Assembly (NCBI RefSeq): GCF_023343835.1
Contig: NC_064438.1
Coordinates: 56,568,578 to 56,632,577, forward strand
Source: Lagopus muta
Taxonomy: Eukaryota > Chordata > Aves > Galliformes > Phasianidae
Direction of reading: 5' to 3'
Length of the DNA stretch: 64,000 bases
Shown here: piece by piece, positions 37,723 through 50,290 of the stretch
Numbering within the stretch: position 1 is the first letter of the stretch
Layout: each line of letters opens with the position of its first letter
Notes under the pieces: model-generated
Told to the model about the DNA's origin: nothing
Databases searched by the model: none
Seen by the model: only the letters and a program-made list of their open reading frames with translations
Program-made: the position numbers and the translations under genes

Positions 37723-39160
37723 AATGATTCTCATTTTGGTTGATGACAGGTGGGCCGTGAGCCAGCAGTGTGCCCTGATATGCAGTCACCTCTGGTTAGG
37801 TCATGAAAGGGATAATCTTCTGGGGATGTTTAACCCACAGCCTCTACCAGCCCCTAGGGTCACCATACAGATTGGTCTGGTCTTCCTGTGGTTTCCATTC
37901 AGACAGAGCCCATTTTGGCATCACCTTCTTTACCCGCACCCACACAGACTCACATATATACCTTCATTTCAGGCCTGCTATCATCAACTTTGATGGCAAA
38001 ACAGGAGTAAAGAATGCATAAAGAAAGTAACAAAGAAGATTCAGGGTACGTCTTTCACATGAGGATAAATTAAATAGCCTAAACTCAGTCTGGAAGGAAG
38101 GGTGTGACAAAAGCCTGTATAATCAAGGATGTCCTGAAGACACTCTGCAGGGAATAACTGCTGCCACCACATCTGTCAAAACAGAGTGTCTCCTGCCTGA
38201 CAAAAGGAACTCTTCCTTGCACACCGCATCTGTAAACTGCAAAATCCATTCCTTGTAGATGCTAATAGTGACATGGGCTCAAAAGGCAATAGCATAAATG
38301 TATGAAAGTGCATTGAGAGCTGCAGTGCAGACAGATACCTGACTCAAAGCTTCTTAGTGGCAGCTCTCCAGGGACTGCTGTAAGGCAGTAGGAGTACGTG
38401 TGATTGCTGTTTTCATTTCTTTCTTTATTTCCTACTGATGCTGTTGGGTACAAGATGTTAGGCCCAAAAAAACCTTTATTGTGGTCTTGTAAAGCAGTTC
38501 TTGTGGTTTTAAGTTTGAGGATCTGCTGTTAAGGGAGGCTTTTTCTTTCCACAAAATCTATTAGGTGATGAGAATTTGTATTTTCCCCTCGCTCTTAACT
38601 TTCTCCCTTCTGCAGTCAAAGCAGAACTGCTGCCTCTGAATATCTGTGTCTCACTGCTGTTCCCACAGGGCACAGCAGTTGCTTTACTTCTTTACCACCA
38701 AGAGGACAAGACTGTAGAGGCAACACCAAGCAGGTCAAAGCATCACTCCTGCTTCTGCGTGTGAACCGAGGCTATATTGAAAGTGATGCTGGCCAAACCA
38801 GTACAGCCACCACAGATGCCAGTTCTTCCTGAAGGTTCTCTCCTGCACCCCCAAAGCGCTCCTGTAAAACCCCTGAAGGCTCACCAGCAATAAGAGAGGA
38901 TGGTCTTCCTTAGGCTATGTGTGACAACACCATAGGACAGATTTACTGTCCATATGCTACTCCTTCTCACAGAACACTGCAGTTCCTTGACCCTCAGTTC
39001 AACTCTGAAAGTCTCTGGCTGCTGAGAAGGGTAAAGCAGCTGTGACAACCAAGAAATTAAAATCTGTTTAGTTCACAGCCAGTATAAAGGTACACACATG
39101 AAGCTAGTTCTTAGTTTGATTAGAATTATTGTTTTGTTTTTAATTTATTTCTAGAATTAC
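37723..39160. other. Unique intergenic DNA
   Basis: Nothing recognised. Confidence 0.5.
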
Positions 39161-39290
39161 TCATAGAATCATAGATTAACAAGGTTGGAAAGGACCTACA
39201 AGATCATCTAGTCACCTAATTCTTGACCCACGTTATTTTCAGCTCACCGTATCTTCTAACAACTTCCCAGGTGATCATAGATCCACATCC
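39161..39290 (-). mobile_element. CR1 fragment
   Basis: Minus orientation: 'tcatagaatcatagattaac', 'aaggttggaaaggacctaca', 'agatcatctagtcacc'. The inner part is diverged. Confidence 0.83.
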
Positions 39291-39627
39291 CTCAAAGGCA
39301 CATTGATATTAATGGTGTACTGATTTTAATGAGGCATTATACTGGAGCACAGAGCAGTATCTCATGTTACCATTACGAGAACTCAGCTGTCCTGGACAAT
39401 GGGAACAACACATTAAACATTCCAATATCAGAATGAACATTCCAGAATCAGGAAGTCAGATAGGTTAGATCCTTTTTCCCACTGGTGGAAGACACCAGTC
39501 ACTACCAATAGATAGAGTCCAAATGATCCTACAAGTGAGGGCCGTGGTCTTTTGTCAGTGATAACATGCAGGCCTCTGCCCAGCAGATGGTATTGGAACA
39601 GACATCTTCAGTAATGGGGTAGACAAG
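39291..39627. other. Unique intergenic DNA
   Basis: Nothing recognised. Confidence 0.5.
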
Positions 39628-39785
39628 TTCATAGACTGGTTTGAGTTGAAGGAACCCTTACAAGCCATCAGGTCCCACTCCCTGCAGCGCATGGGGGCAC
39701 CCACAGCTCCATCAGTGCTCACAGCCCATCCCCTGACCTTGAATGTGGGCAGGAAAGGGGAACCACCATGTCTCTGGGCAGCCTT
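39628..39785 (-). mobile_element. CR1 fragment
   Basis: Minus orientation: 'catagactggtttgagttga', 'gccatcaggtcccactccct', 'cagctccatcagtgctcaca'. It belongs to the same subfamily as the copy at 60651. Confidence 0.88.
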
Positions 39786-42700
39786 TATCTCACTACTTAA
39801 TTTCCATGGGCTGCTGAATACCTTTAGTTTTTGCCATCACTTCAACTCACTCCTTTTCCTGCTCCTTAGCTGCAGATTATTAAATACATTACAAGGGAAA
39901 CAATTTATACCCATTATTACAATATGAATTGTCCAGCTGGCTCTTTAAAAGGAAAAGAAAACCACAAAAAGCAGAAGAGGAGATGCAGATGTGATTCTGC
40001 TCTTGCACCGAGCAGTGGATTGGAAATGGAGCTTCAGTCACCAACATTGCATTACTTCAGGTCTGCAGCAGTGCAGAGCTAAGCCTGAAGGTTTTTACAC
40101 GGCAGCATCTTAAAGCTTCAGCATAAAAACAAACTTTTACACCCAGCGAACCTAATTCATGGATAGAACGGTTTCCATGAATAAAGCTCTGCCTCTGAGC
40201 CATGCTGCCTGAATCTGCTGTCCCAGGGATGTAGCAAACAATCCCAGGACGGTGTTATTTCAGTACAGGAAAGCACCACGTTGCACTACGAGTGGGTATT
40301 GAGGAACACAACTACCTCAGAGCACATCACTCGGGGATTTCACACAGTTCTCACTCATTTAACATTAGTTTCACACCTTCCACGTTGAGTCACTTCATCT
40401 TAAAAATACCCGGAGGAAAAGATTCCTCAAGCACACATCACACTCCATAATTTCTTTGCAGGAGGGATTGTTACACTTCCACAAAACCCCCTTAGGCCCA
40501 GCAGATTAAGCACACACCCTGCTTTATAAAGGATGCCAACAAAGAACAATTTGAGCATTTTTGATCTACGTTCAACATAGCTATAAGTAGGGACTGCATC
40601 TACACCCAGTCACACGTGCATCATTTAATAGCAGAGAGGCAATTCAATAGGCAGGGCAGGATGAGAGCTGTGATTTCCTGGTAAGCTGTTCTTAGAAAAC
40701 ATTACAAAATATGTAAATACTTCAAAAGCATTAATCCAGCTGGCCAGGAAGACTGACCATAACGACTTGATTTCAATCCAGAGCAATTTAAAGTAGTTAC
40801 TTATAAATGACACATCCAATTTCCTGATCCAACCCATACTGAAAACAAGTAGGAAAACAGTTCATAAAGTCACATAATTGGAAATTACAAAGAAAGATGA
40901 CTTGACCTCTTCCAGTCAGAACATTGCACCAACTGATCTTATTCTTCACACCATCCATGCTTTTTAATTCTCCAACTGGGCTTCTCAAAGAAATATGGAT
41001 TACTTTACTTTTAAATATATTTGAACAGTGAGACACCCTGAGTTGGGCAGACTATTCTCCCAGGCACCGGTTTTATAACTTCACCTAGGTGTTAGTTTGA
41101 TTTAAAAAAATAAATCAGGTTAACTCAGTCTACACCTACGATTTAGCCAGAAGGAGATAAAGAAGTTACCACCTTTCCAAGGTGAGTAGCCTAGCGCTCT
41201 CCAAACAAGCTCAATTCTATTTGAGGTCAACTTCACCTTGGATAAATAAAATCAGATATCTTCTATTCTTAAGCAATCCACCAGGAAAACTAGAACTAGG
41301 TAATTTATTGAGGAGGAAACATCTGTGCAATAATCAGCTGTGCCACCCAATGGTTCATAAGAAAAGCAAGAGATACTGGCACACACACACTGAGCACTTG
41401 CAGATTTGCAAGCGGTGGCCATGAACTTTGTTGACACATGCTGCAGGCTATTCAAAGCACCTCTACCACAATTCCAGCACTGTGCAAGGGAACAAGCAGC
41501 TCTCTGTCTGCTGGAGAACCGACCCTGTCATTCAAACGGATAGAAGGGACACATTTAAATGCTTTCAGTCCTGTGAGTTACTCTGTCAAAATTGTTTGTG
41601 CCACAGATGGAGCCCACATGCATAGCATGATGTGAAAGGAAAGCAAAAACAATCCAAGGCTCACAAACTTATATATATGTCTAGCTTCTCATTGGAGGAG
41701 CAGTAATTACGTGGGGTCAGGTGCCTGAGGAACTTAAACAAGCAACAGCACAAAGCTGGGATACAGCTAAGATAGCTGTCCCTGATTACAGACATAGCTT
41801 CTACTCACAGAGCTCAGAAATAGGGCAATGGAAACCACCTCTGATTATTTTCCTAAATATGGAATTCTGAATTATTTATATCCCTCACATTCATAATATA
41901 GACAGGTAGAACTGCATTGGCTCCATCTGCAAGGAGATAGAGGTGGATAAACAACCTGCCTTGCTGGGAAGCAGCACACAAAGCTGTAACGACTTTCTTT
42001 ACTTATTCCTCAGTGTTTCATCACCAAGTTGTTTGCCAGGTTGGAGACTAGAAGAATTCCTCATTATACCAAAGCTGCCTTAAAGTGGTAGATTTAAGCA
42101 TTGTGGTTTACATAGTTCATCCAGTAAATAAATACATCTCAATATGGAAGAGACTCAGGTACAGTAAGTGAGAGTATAAAACAGTAACAAGCTTTTTAAT
42201 GCAACAGAGAAAAATATATATTCCTTTCTGAACATAACAAAATAGAACCATAATTAGTCAGAATATTTTAATGGTCACAGTCATTAACTCCAAAGATCAA
42301 CTGCCAAGAAAGATGTTTGTTACTAATCTCTTAAAACTTTTAAAACTAAATGTCCTTCTGGAAGGCGTATCTTAATTAAGCACAAATTAAAAGGCAGACC
42401 CCAAAGTAATTTGACCTCTGATACACCAGTTAACCAAATTAGATTGCTCTGAATTTCTGCTTACCTTATTTCTTTGTAGGATGCATGCTGCTTTTGTTAA
42501 GGCACAACACTCAGTACACTTCTTCTTCGTGGAACTCAACCCCAATGAAACTGCAGCACACCTATAAGGAGGGCTGCCTTTGTTTGCTACTTAAATTAAA
42601 GCCAGGTGATTTCAGACCAGATTTAGAACAGCTGAATGCAATCAGTGTCAGCTGAAGGAAATGGTAGCCCAAGAGTGGCTTCTCAGAGTATGGGGTGTGT

Positions 42701-45700
42701 AAGCCAGGTTTCTAGGAAGGACAAATTATGGAGGAACAAAAGAAAGAGCAGATCTTCAAGTTCTGCAAATAGCTGCTGTGCAGCTGCTGGCTGGTTCCCA
42801 ATGCCTTTAGAACAGCACAAGTACTGGGATGTCTTCTGTGAGCTGCTATGCTCACTTGTGTCCTTGAGTGGCTTACTGGCCTTGGGAATTCCTCCTGCTG
42901 CTCTTTATTTGAATCTCAGAGAATTTGTCATACAAGCAAGACATACCCAGACAGACTTCTTCATTATAAACAACGGACACTGGTACAGCCCAAGGAATGA
43001 CTCCACTATTTACCAGCACTTCCCTACAACACTCTCATGACTTCCCATCTTGTAAAAGGCTCCTAACGACGTCTCATGGTTCTGAAACCCTTTGTCCCAC
43101 ACCTCACCAGCTAACCATCCCCCTGGGGTGGCTCACCTTGCACAGCCTGCACAGCAGCTCTTGTACTGGTGCGTGGCAAACAGAATCTGGACTGTGTTAG
43201 GTCTCATCTGCTCCTCCATAGAGGCGGCATCCTGTGAATTTTATCATCACAGCTAGGCATGGTTTCATGGTATGCAACCCTCTAGTGCTTGCCTTAGCCC
43301 CGCTGCCAGATGCTAAGCCATCAGTTTGGAGAGAAACTCAGGCTCATGGGAAGGACGAGCTAACCTCTGTTCTCTGGGGACAAAGGATCACAATTACTGA
43401 GATCACCTTTCTCATCCGTGGTTCACAACAATGTCTGGGGAAACCTCCTTACATCAAAATTTTATCACATCTTCTGTATTCTCTCCTCCAGGCAAGACAA
43501 AGCCAGTTCTCACTTCTTTCCTATGGAGAAAGGCCAACTTGATCAAAATCCTTTTCATTCTTGGCAGTGTCCTATAAGATATCCAGATTGCAATGTCCTA
43601 AACTGGACACAGTTTTCCAGACTGCTGTTAATCAGTGCTCAGCAGCCCGCAGTAATTACATCTCTGGCCTCACGCATCATGCACCTCTTCATCCATCTTG
43701 TGTTGACACCGCATTTCCTAACAATCCCGGAGCAGTTGTAGGAGATAAATCATGGCCTGTTTGTGCACTAACGAAGTCGATGCATTCTGTGCTGCGCTGC
43801 TCTGCTTTGCTGGAAATACCATGTTTTACTTGTAAGTGGAACAAGCACCTCTTCCTCTCCCAGTTCCCAGCATCCTTTATTACGCCTCCAGCTCAGCAAA
43901 GGGCACCGTGGTGGTGGAGGGGATGCTGACTTCTCTCAATCAAACCCACTGGTCTGGGTTTTTGGTGTTTTTTTTTTTTAGGTCTTTGATTGATTGGTGT
44001 TCCAAAGGGGAAGGGAATACATGAATTTTCAGTTTGATGCTGAGGAACAGCCGAAATCCAGAATGGCATTCCAGGAATTCTGCTCACTGGAGCATTTGGA
44101 ATGCTTCCATTTCCCCTGTTAAGCTGCATCTCCCACGAGGAGCTCCAACTTGCACTGGCTGTGGGGTTGGAGCCAGGTGTGATTTCCATTGAGAACTGAT
44201 CTCACTATTTCTTATGTGGGACGTGAAAATCTCAGCTCCCAGTTCTCAGCTCTCAATTCTAATCCAGTTGCATGAATTTCTAAGTAACAAGGAAGAATTT
44301 TAAGTAATTTTTGCCTTTATGAAAAGGATCACACAGTAACTCAGAGCTTAAAGAGAGGGAAAAAAGCCCACAAAAAAAAGTGAAGGTGACTGCTAGTCCT
44401 GAATGTATGGAAAAGGAAAGCCAAGAAAATGGTGGATGGCCTGGAGTGTGTCTGGTGATGTCTTTGGAAAAGGCAGTGGTTATGATACCTCTGACAGGGG
44501 CTGACAGGCAGATATAACCTTAAGCTCCCATGTCCCAAAGATTGAGGAACATGAGTTTTACAAACACTGTCAGTTCCAGGGGTTGATTCACTTAGCAAAA
44601 CTGAGAACGGTTGTATTTTTAAAGCTGGTTCAAAGCGGAGCTGGGTGTAGCAAGATGCAGGAGATGGTTCAAATCTGGAATAGTCAGCACTGACAGGATT
44701 AAAGGAACCAAGGTGAAGAGAAGCCTGAACAATAGGGCGATACAAGGAGCTGAGCCCACAAAACTGGATGTCATACACCAAAACAGTACAGTTTCCAGAG
44801 GCAGTTAGTTATGGGATCTTGTCTCTTTTGAGGTTAATCAAAAGAACCAATAAATCTAATACGTTCTCACTAATGTCTGGAATTCAAAGGGAAATGCAGG
44901 ACTTGGTCTGACTCTCAGTACAATCATGTTCCTTAAGGGACTAAAATTAAAGTTCATTAGAAAAATAAATATGACATTTAAAAAGTGAAATGGAACATGT
45001 ACTTTTTAGTAATGAAATTGAATTTCAATACTTACAGCGACTGTAGAAGCAGGAGGATCTGCTGTTCAATTAATTTTTCATCTTGAATTAAAAAAAAAAA
45101 TCCATATAATAGAAGAAAAATATTTCACACGTCAGCTGGGCATATCATATACATCCCAGATACGAGGAGGTTTTCATTAGTGATGGCAAAGCTGGAAAAT
45201 ATGGTCTGCACATCAGCAAAGGGAGAATTTGATTCAATTAATAAGTCTGACCAGTGGGGAGAGAGGCAATGGGAGCAGTGCTGGGAGCAATGGGAGAGAA
45301 GCAGAGGTCTTACAGGGAGAGAGTGGGAAGAAGGGGAGGAGTGCAGTGTGGGGCTGGGGCCAATGCTGCTGTCAGCCACTTCATGAAGAGTGCCAACACG
45401 TGCAGCTCAGACCACGCTGTGATGAGACCAGTAGATGACAGCAGCACAAAATCTTCCATGCAAGATGACATCAGTTCTGTTATCTACAAAGACGTATCTT
45501 GCCACCTGCTCTGCAAACAGCTGTCCCCTATATCTGCCCATTCCCAGAGCACAGTGATGGATATGTGAGATTTGCATTAGATACACAGGGAAGTCATAAG
45601 CAAGTCCTCATTTCCCGTGTCTGCAGAAGACAGGCTGCCGTCAGTAAGGGAGCACGTGCTTCCTGATATGGTTTTTTGCCTTCAGCCACATAACAAATGT

Positions 45701-46123
45701 AAAATCCTGCCTGATTGCTCCTTTGGAGAACTATATCTCTGCTAGTGTCTCCATGAAGAAAATATTCATATGCTTTTAAGTGCTGATTAAATTCTTAGAT
45801 CACCTGGATCGTAACCTGAATGCCACAGACCATTAAGCTGCATCAAAAGCCCCGACATTCACTCTCCTGGCAGTGAATAAATGGAAATCTTTCATTCTTT
45901 AGCAGAGGGCAGGTCATTCTGTGCCACAGGAGACTGACATGCCGTAGACGCCTGGGCAGGGAATGGGATGGATGAAGAAGGAAGGCAGGAGATGCTGAAA
46001 GAATCTCTATTAGTTCCACCCAGTCAAAACCTCTGGCATGAGCTGCAGCTGTGCCAGCTTCTCATGTGCATGCAAACAAGAACCAGCCAACCTCCAGCAG
46101 GATGCACAGTCACCCTTTTGGCT
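39786..46123. other. Unique intergenic DNA, 6.3 kb
   Basis: No gene is supported. The ORFs at 42636-43040 and 43561-43929 lack domains. The region 43460-43760 might be a very old retroelement relic, but I cannot align it. AT-rich unique blocks lie at 41840-42450 and 44880-45130. Confidence 0.5.
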
Positions 46124-46337
46124 ATAGAATCATAGAATGGCCTGGGTTGCAAAGGAGCACAGTGCTCATCCAGTTCCAACCCCCTGCTGTGTGCAGGTCA
46201 CCAACCAGCAGCCCAGGCTGCCCAGAGCCACATCCAGCCTGGCCTTGAATGCCTGCAGGGATGGGGCATCCACAGCCTCCTTGGGCAACCTGTGCCAGTG
46301 CCTCACCACCCTCTGGCTGAAAAACTTCCTCCTAATC
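46124..46337 (-). mobile_element. CR1 3' end, young subfamily
   Basis: Minus orientation, near-identical to 1709-1924. It ends at 'ggctgaaaaacttcctccta', the same 5' truncation zone, but is flanked by different DNA. Confidence 0.93.
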
Positions 46338-47442
46338 CTATCTCCAGTTGTCATGAGTCTCTATTGCCTTGAGTGAAAGCAAGAAAACATCACTTGAACA
46401 AGTGTGAGCAGCTCTGCCTAGAGGTGAATTCCTTCCTTCAGGCAATTGCCTGAAGCCACAAGGCACAAGGATTGATTGCCATCACAGTCCTGGCATGTTG
46501 GGAGCATGCTTGGGGCAAGGCAGGCTCTCCTCCTTCCCCTCTTCCCCACGAAGGCTGTGTGGGTGGATGGCAATGGTTGCAGATGTCAGCCCCTGCCATA
46601 TCCAGCTGCTGTGGGCCCATGCTGTGGGAAGGTGCTGAAGGTGGTCCAGCAGCATCCATGTTTCTGGGACGGTGTAAAAGAGCAGTAGGCAGAGATTTTT
46701 GCAAGCTCTGGTTTGCTTCCCAAGAACTCTCATGAAGGAAGCAAGAAAGCCAGTCCCACTGCTGTCGTGCACTTTTCCTCTTACACTGAAAATAAATTTA
46801 ATCCACTTCTTGTAACTCAGGAAAAAAAAAAAGAACAAACATAAGAACTTCTGGAATATATTCTCTTTTCCATTTTTCTTTTTTTTTCCCTCTGTGTCCC
46901 CAGCAGAAAAACTATAACTGAATACAAATAGGTGACAGTAACAGCAGTTCCACTCAGAAAACCAAACACAAAAAGTTGCCAGGCTCTTCTCAGACACTGA
47001 CAGCACCAATGCAGGACAAAGCACAGAAAACATTTGATTTTCACAGCAGCCAGAGGCAGTGCTGACCCCGTAGGAGCTCGGGAGCTGCTGGATGTCCTGT
47101 GAAATATAGCAACAAGCTTCTCTGTTGTAGAGTACACCATTCAGCTATGGCAGCAACCTGTGTGCTCAGTCAGACAACGGTGTCTTTGTTCTTCTCCAAT
47201 AACATCTTAATTTCTTGATGAATACTAAGATTGTAGGATCAATTACTCTTATTAGTTTAAATAGGAAAGAGCTACTGCAAGTTAATAAACTGTTTCTTCA
47301 TGTTCTCCCCTTTTCTTTCTTGTCTTAAGCCCTGTGAGCCTGAGCAGGAACACAGACCACCTTTTAGATAGACACTGAATCCATGTATCCTAAACTGGGC
47401 ACATCTCTATTTGTTTTGTATGGGTAAAGCTGACCTCATAAA
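46338..47442. other. Unique intergenic DNA
   Basis: No gene. Minus-strand ORFs at 46482-47140 overlap without domain features. Confidence 0.5.
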
Positions 47443-47515
47443 GTCATGGAGTCATAGAACTGTTTGTGAGTTGGAAGGCACCTCTGAAGGTCTTCTAGGT
47501 CCAACTCCCCCCGAA
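47443..47515 (-). mobile_element. CR1 tail
   Basis: Minus orientation, short: 'gtcatggagtcatagaactg', 'gagttggaaggcacctctga', 'tctaggtccaactcccc'. Confidence 0.8.
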
Positions 47516-47752
47516 CTGGTCTGAATTTCCTCAGACTGGTGTGAGCGGATCCATTATTCGTGCACACATGAACCCAGCCATTGGTTTCCATGCTTTCCAG
47601 GTCAGGTCTCCATTGACAGGAAGCATTAGCAAATCTTCCCCCTACTGATGTACCAAAGATATCATGAAAGACTGCAGCCTTCTGATGGATTGTTTCCATC
47701 GTGATGGATCAGCATCATGAGCACTAACACTCAGACCCTGACACGTTCACTG

Positions 47753-47832
47753 AATGGCTTGGGTTGGAAGGCATCTCAGAGATCCTCCATCTCCAATCCT
47801 CCTGCTTTGGGCGAGATTGCTGGCCACTAGAT
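47753..47832 (-). mobile_element. CR1 fragment, left arm of inverted pair
   Basis: Minus orientation: 'atggcttgggttggaaggca', 'gatcctccatctccaatcc', up to 'ggccactagatgagg'. It is followed within a few bases by an oppositely oriented CR1. Confidence 0.8.
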
Positions 47833-47835
47833 GAG

Positions 47836-47997
47836 GCAGTGGCACAGCTGCCTATGGATGTCCCTGGAGATGTCCCAGAACTGTGGAGATGTGACACTGA
47901 AGGACGTGGGCAGTGGGCATGGTGGGGTGGGCTGGGGTTGGGCTTGGGGATCTTGGAGGTCTTTTCCAACCTGAATGACTGCATGATTCTATGACTC
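47836..47997 (+). mobile_element. CR1 fragment, right arm of inverted pair
   Basis: Plus orientation: 'cagtggcacagctgcc', 'ggacgtgggcagtgggcatg', 'ggatcttggaggtcttttcc', 'gcatgattctatgac'. Confidence 0.9.
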
Positions 47998-50019
47998 AGT
48001 GGCAGGTAAAAATCACAGCCCCTTCCTATTTTCCTTCGTTTTGTCAAGTGATAAAGGGTTTGTAGTCCAGAGTCAAACCTAACGCAGCCAGCAGCTGCCT
48101 CGCCTCCTGATGGCTCCCCTGCCCCATAGAGCATTGCTACTATAATGGTGCTGCTCCTGGTAGCAGCAATGTCAGCTCCTCATCCAGAGCTCCTATCAGG
48201 TGGCCTCATTATACCCATATCATGCAAATACCCAGGGACTCACAGTGCCCACCAGACAAAGGGGAGATGTCCCAGCTGTTCCCTACTCTGAATCAAAGAG
48301 AAAACGTCAGACTGCACTTTCAGACAGTTATCCTGTTAAATAAGTCTCTTTAATTAAAAAGAGCTCTTGATTTTTATTTTTCATTTAATCAAATCAAATG
48401 CTTTCTTTTCTTTCAAGTGGTCAATCTCTCCTGCATTAGCTCTACATCAGTGTTCATTTGTGTTCCATCCAGCAGGGAATAGGGCTTGCCCTGGGAAGCC
48501 CCATGCTGAGTGTGCAGCTGGGCCCATGATGGCAATTATGGGGTGCTGGGGGCTATTTAAGCCTCAGTCAGTTATGATTAATTTTCACTTCATGGCTAAG
48601 GAATGTGAGAGAAGTACTGTGTTCTGGAGCAAATAATGGGGATTGTGAAAGGGCTACATCCAGTGCAGTAGTACGTTAACCCCTGCAAATACATCCAAGT
48701 GGAACCAAGTGGAACATGGACAGCAAGAATATCCTGAGACTGGATGAGGGCATGTAGAAGAGTTCCAGGCCATGAGGTCCTATGGGAGAGTGAAAACTGT
48801 AGGATGAACAGTAAGAGACCAGTGTGGCCTCTTTTGACTCTGTGATCATCACTGTTGCTGTCACCACATGTGGTGGAGGCCACTGGAGAGCAAGACTTGT
48901 CTGGTAACTCTGCATTTTATCTTCAGGATTACTGTGAACATGTGCAGTCACGAAGGTGACAGAGAAATGATGGAGGCAAGCAGTGCACCTGGAAAGGCCA
49001 AAGAAATACCAGCATTTTCATAATGCAACAAGAAACAAAGAATGCTTTCCTTTTGGTGGGTTGTGCAGGAATTTCACCTATTCATTTCACCTACAATAAA
49101 AATAGGCTTTCAATGCTGGAGAGATGTAAAACAACACAACAAAGCTGCAGAAGGAACTGTAGGTGAAGGCTCTCCTCAATAGCTCTTCTGGTTCTTCCCC
49201 TTACAATTCACTGGAAAACTCTTGATTAAAAGTGTGTCTAATTGCCCTTTGCAAGCTTTTGATAGCTCCTAGCGCTCATCTGCAGCCTCACTATAAAAGG
49301 TGAACAAGGAACGGAAGTAGGACATCAGCCCTGTGATTGCAGAGGTTCACACTGGCATCCTCCAAATTGTGCTGCAATGCCAATGAGCTCAACACGTGTG
49401 GGTTCATTGCACTGCGGTGGGATGCTGTGCCATGCCACCCAATTACACAAAGGCAGGGATATTGCTTCTAGTCATGGAGTCCTTACATGCACCATCCACA
49501 TCTATACCTCTGTATCCACATCTATACCACACGGTCAGCTTTGGGAGGAGTTCTCCTACAGTGGTTCAGCTCTGAGCAGCGTGGTCTGGTATGGCCCCCA
49601 CACACGTCTCCATGCAGGTTACTCTTGTTTGGTTTCCCAGAGATTGCATATGGGTATCACTGAAAGTCAAAGAAATGAACTCAACTGTACATCTGGACAA
49701 AACCTTGGGACTGCTGGCACCAAGCAAGAAAGGCCCCAGTAGTGAAGAGGATGGTTTGTCTCTTTTGTGATCTCTTCAAAGCCTTTCACTGCAAAGTAGG
49801 GGGTGGGGGAATGAGTTGGGGACAACCCTCTTTCAGGAAGGCAGGGACACACTGAGCACAAAGCACTGCCCCCAAACCCAGTCCCTCCCATCTGCCCTCC
49901 GTCCTTCCATGGGGTGAGGCTGGGCGGAAGGAGCAAAGGCAGCACATGACCAGAAAGGCAAAGACAGAAAATACTGCTGGCAATTGAAGAGGTAACCAAA
50001 CATATGGAGTGATTTCTTT
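47998..50019. other. Unique DNA downstream of the possible distal MDGA end
   Basis: No gene or CR1 recognised. A 15-base word (atccacatctatacc) occurs twice at 49494-49508 and 49514-49528. Confidence 0.5.
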
Positions 50020-50290
50020 CTTTTTCTTTATAAAATGTACATAAAGAACATATATCCTTTGAGGTAAAAGTAAGACCAGTTTGTAATTTAACCAGATACA
50101 TTAACAACAATGACAAAAAATAAATCTACAGTGGGCGTTCTAGTAAAATAAGAGACCAAGTTTGGCTATATACAATACTTGAGATAGTTAAAATGTAATA
50201 ATCATTATATATACATTAAATACATACAATTACAGTTATTTATATACTATTTACACAAACAAACACACAGATTTCAACCCCTTGCAGTTG
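50020..50290 (-). promoter_or_regulatory. AU-rich block with three Pumilio elements; possible distal 3'UTR end of MDGA
   Basis: Read on the minus strand this block is strongly AU-rich and carries three perfect TGTANATA Pumilio recognition sequences: TGTAAATA at 50248-50255, TGTATATA at 50208-50215 and TGTATATA at 50167-50174. It finishes with a variant poly(A) signal (TATAAA, about 50028-50033). It resembles the last few hundred bases of a long neuronal 3'UTR. With the MDGA stop at 56223 on the same strand, a distal isoform would have a 3'UTR of about 6.2 kb. Alternatively it is a separate non-coding element. Confidence 0.45.

Noticed and set aside
46482-47033. 183-codon minus-strand ORF
   Set aside because: Low-complexity lysine/phenylalanine-rich stretches come from A/T runs; no domain and no splice context.
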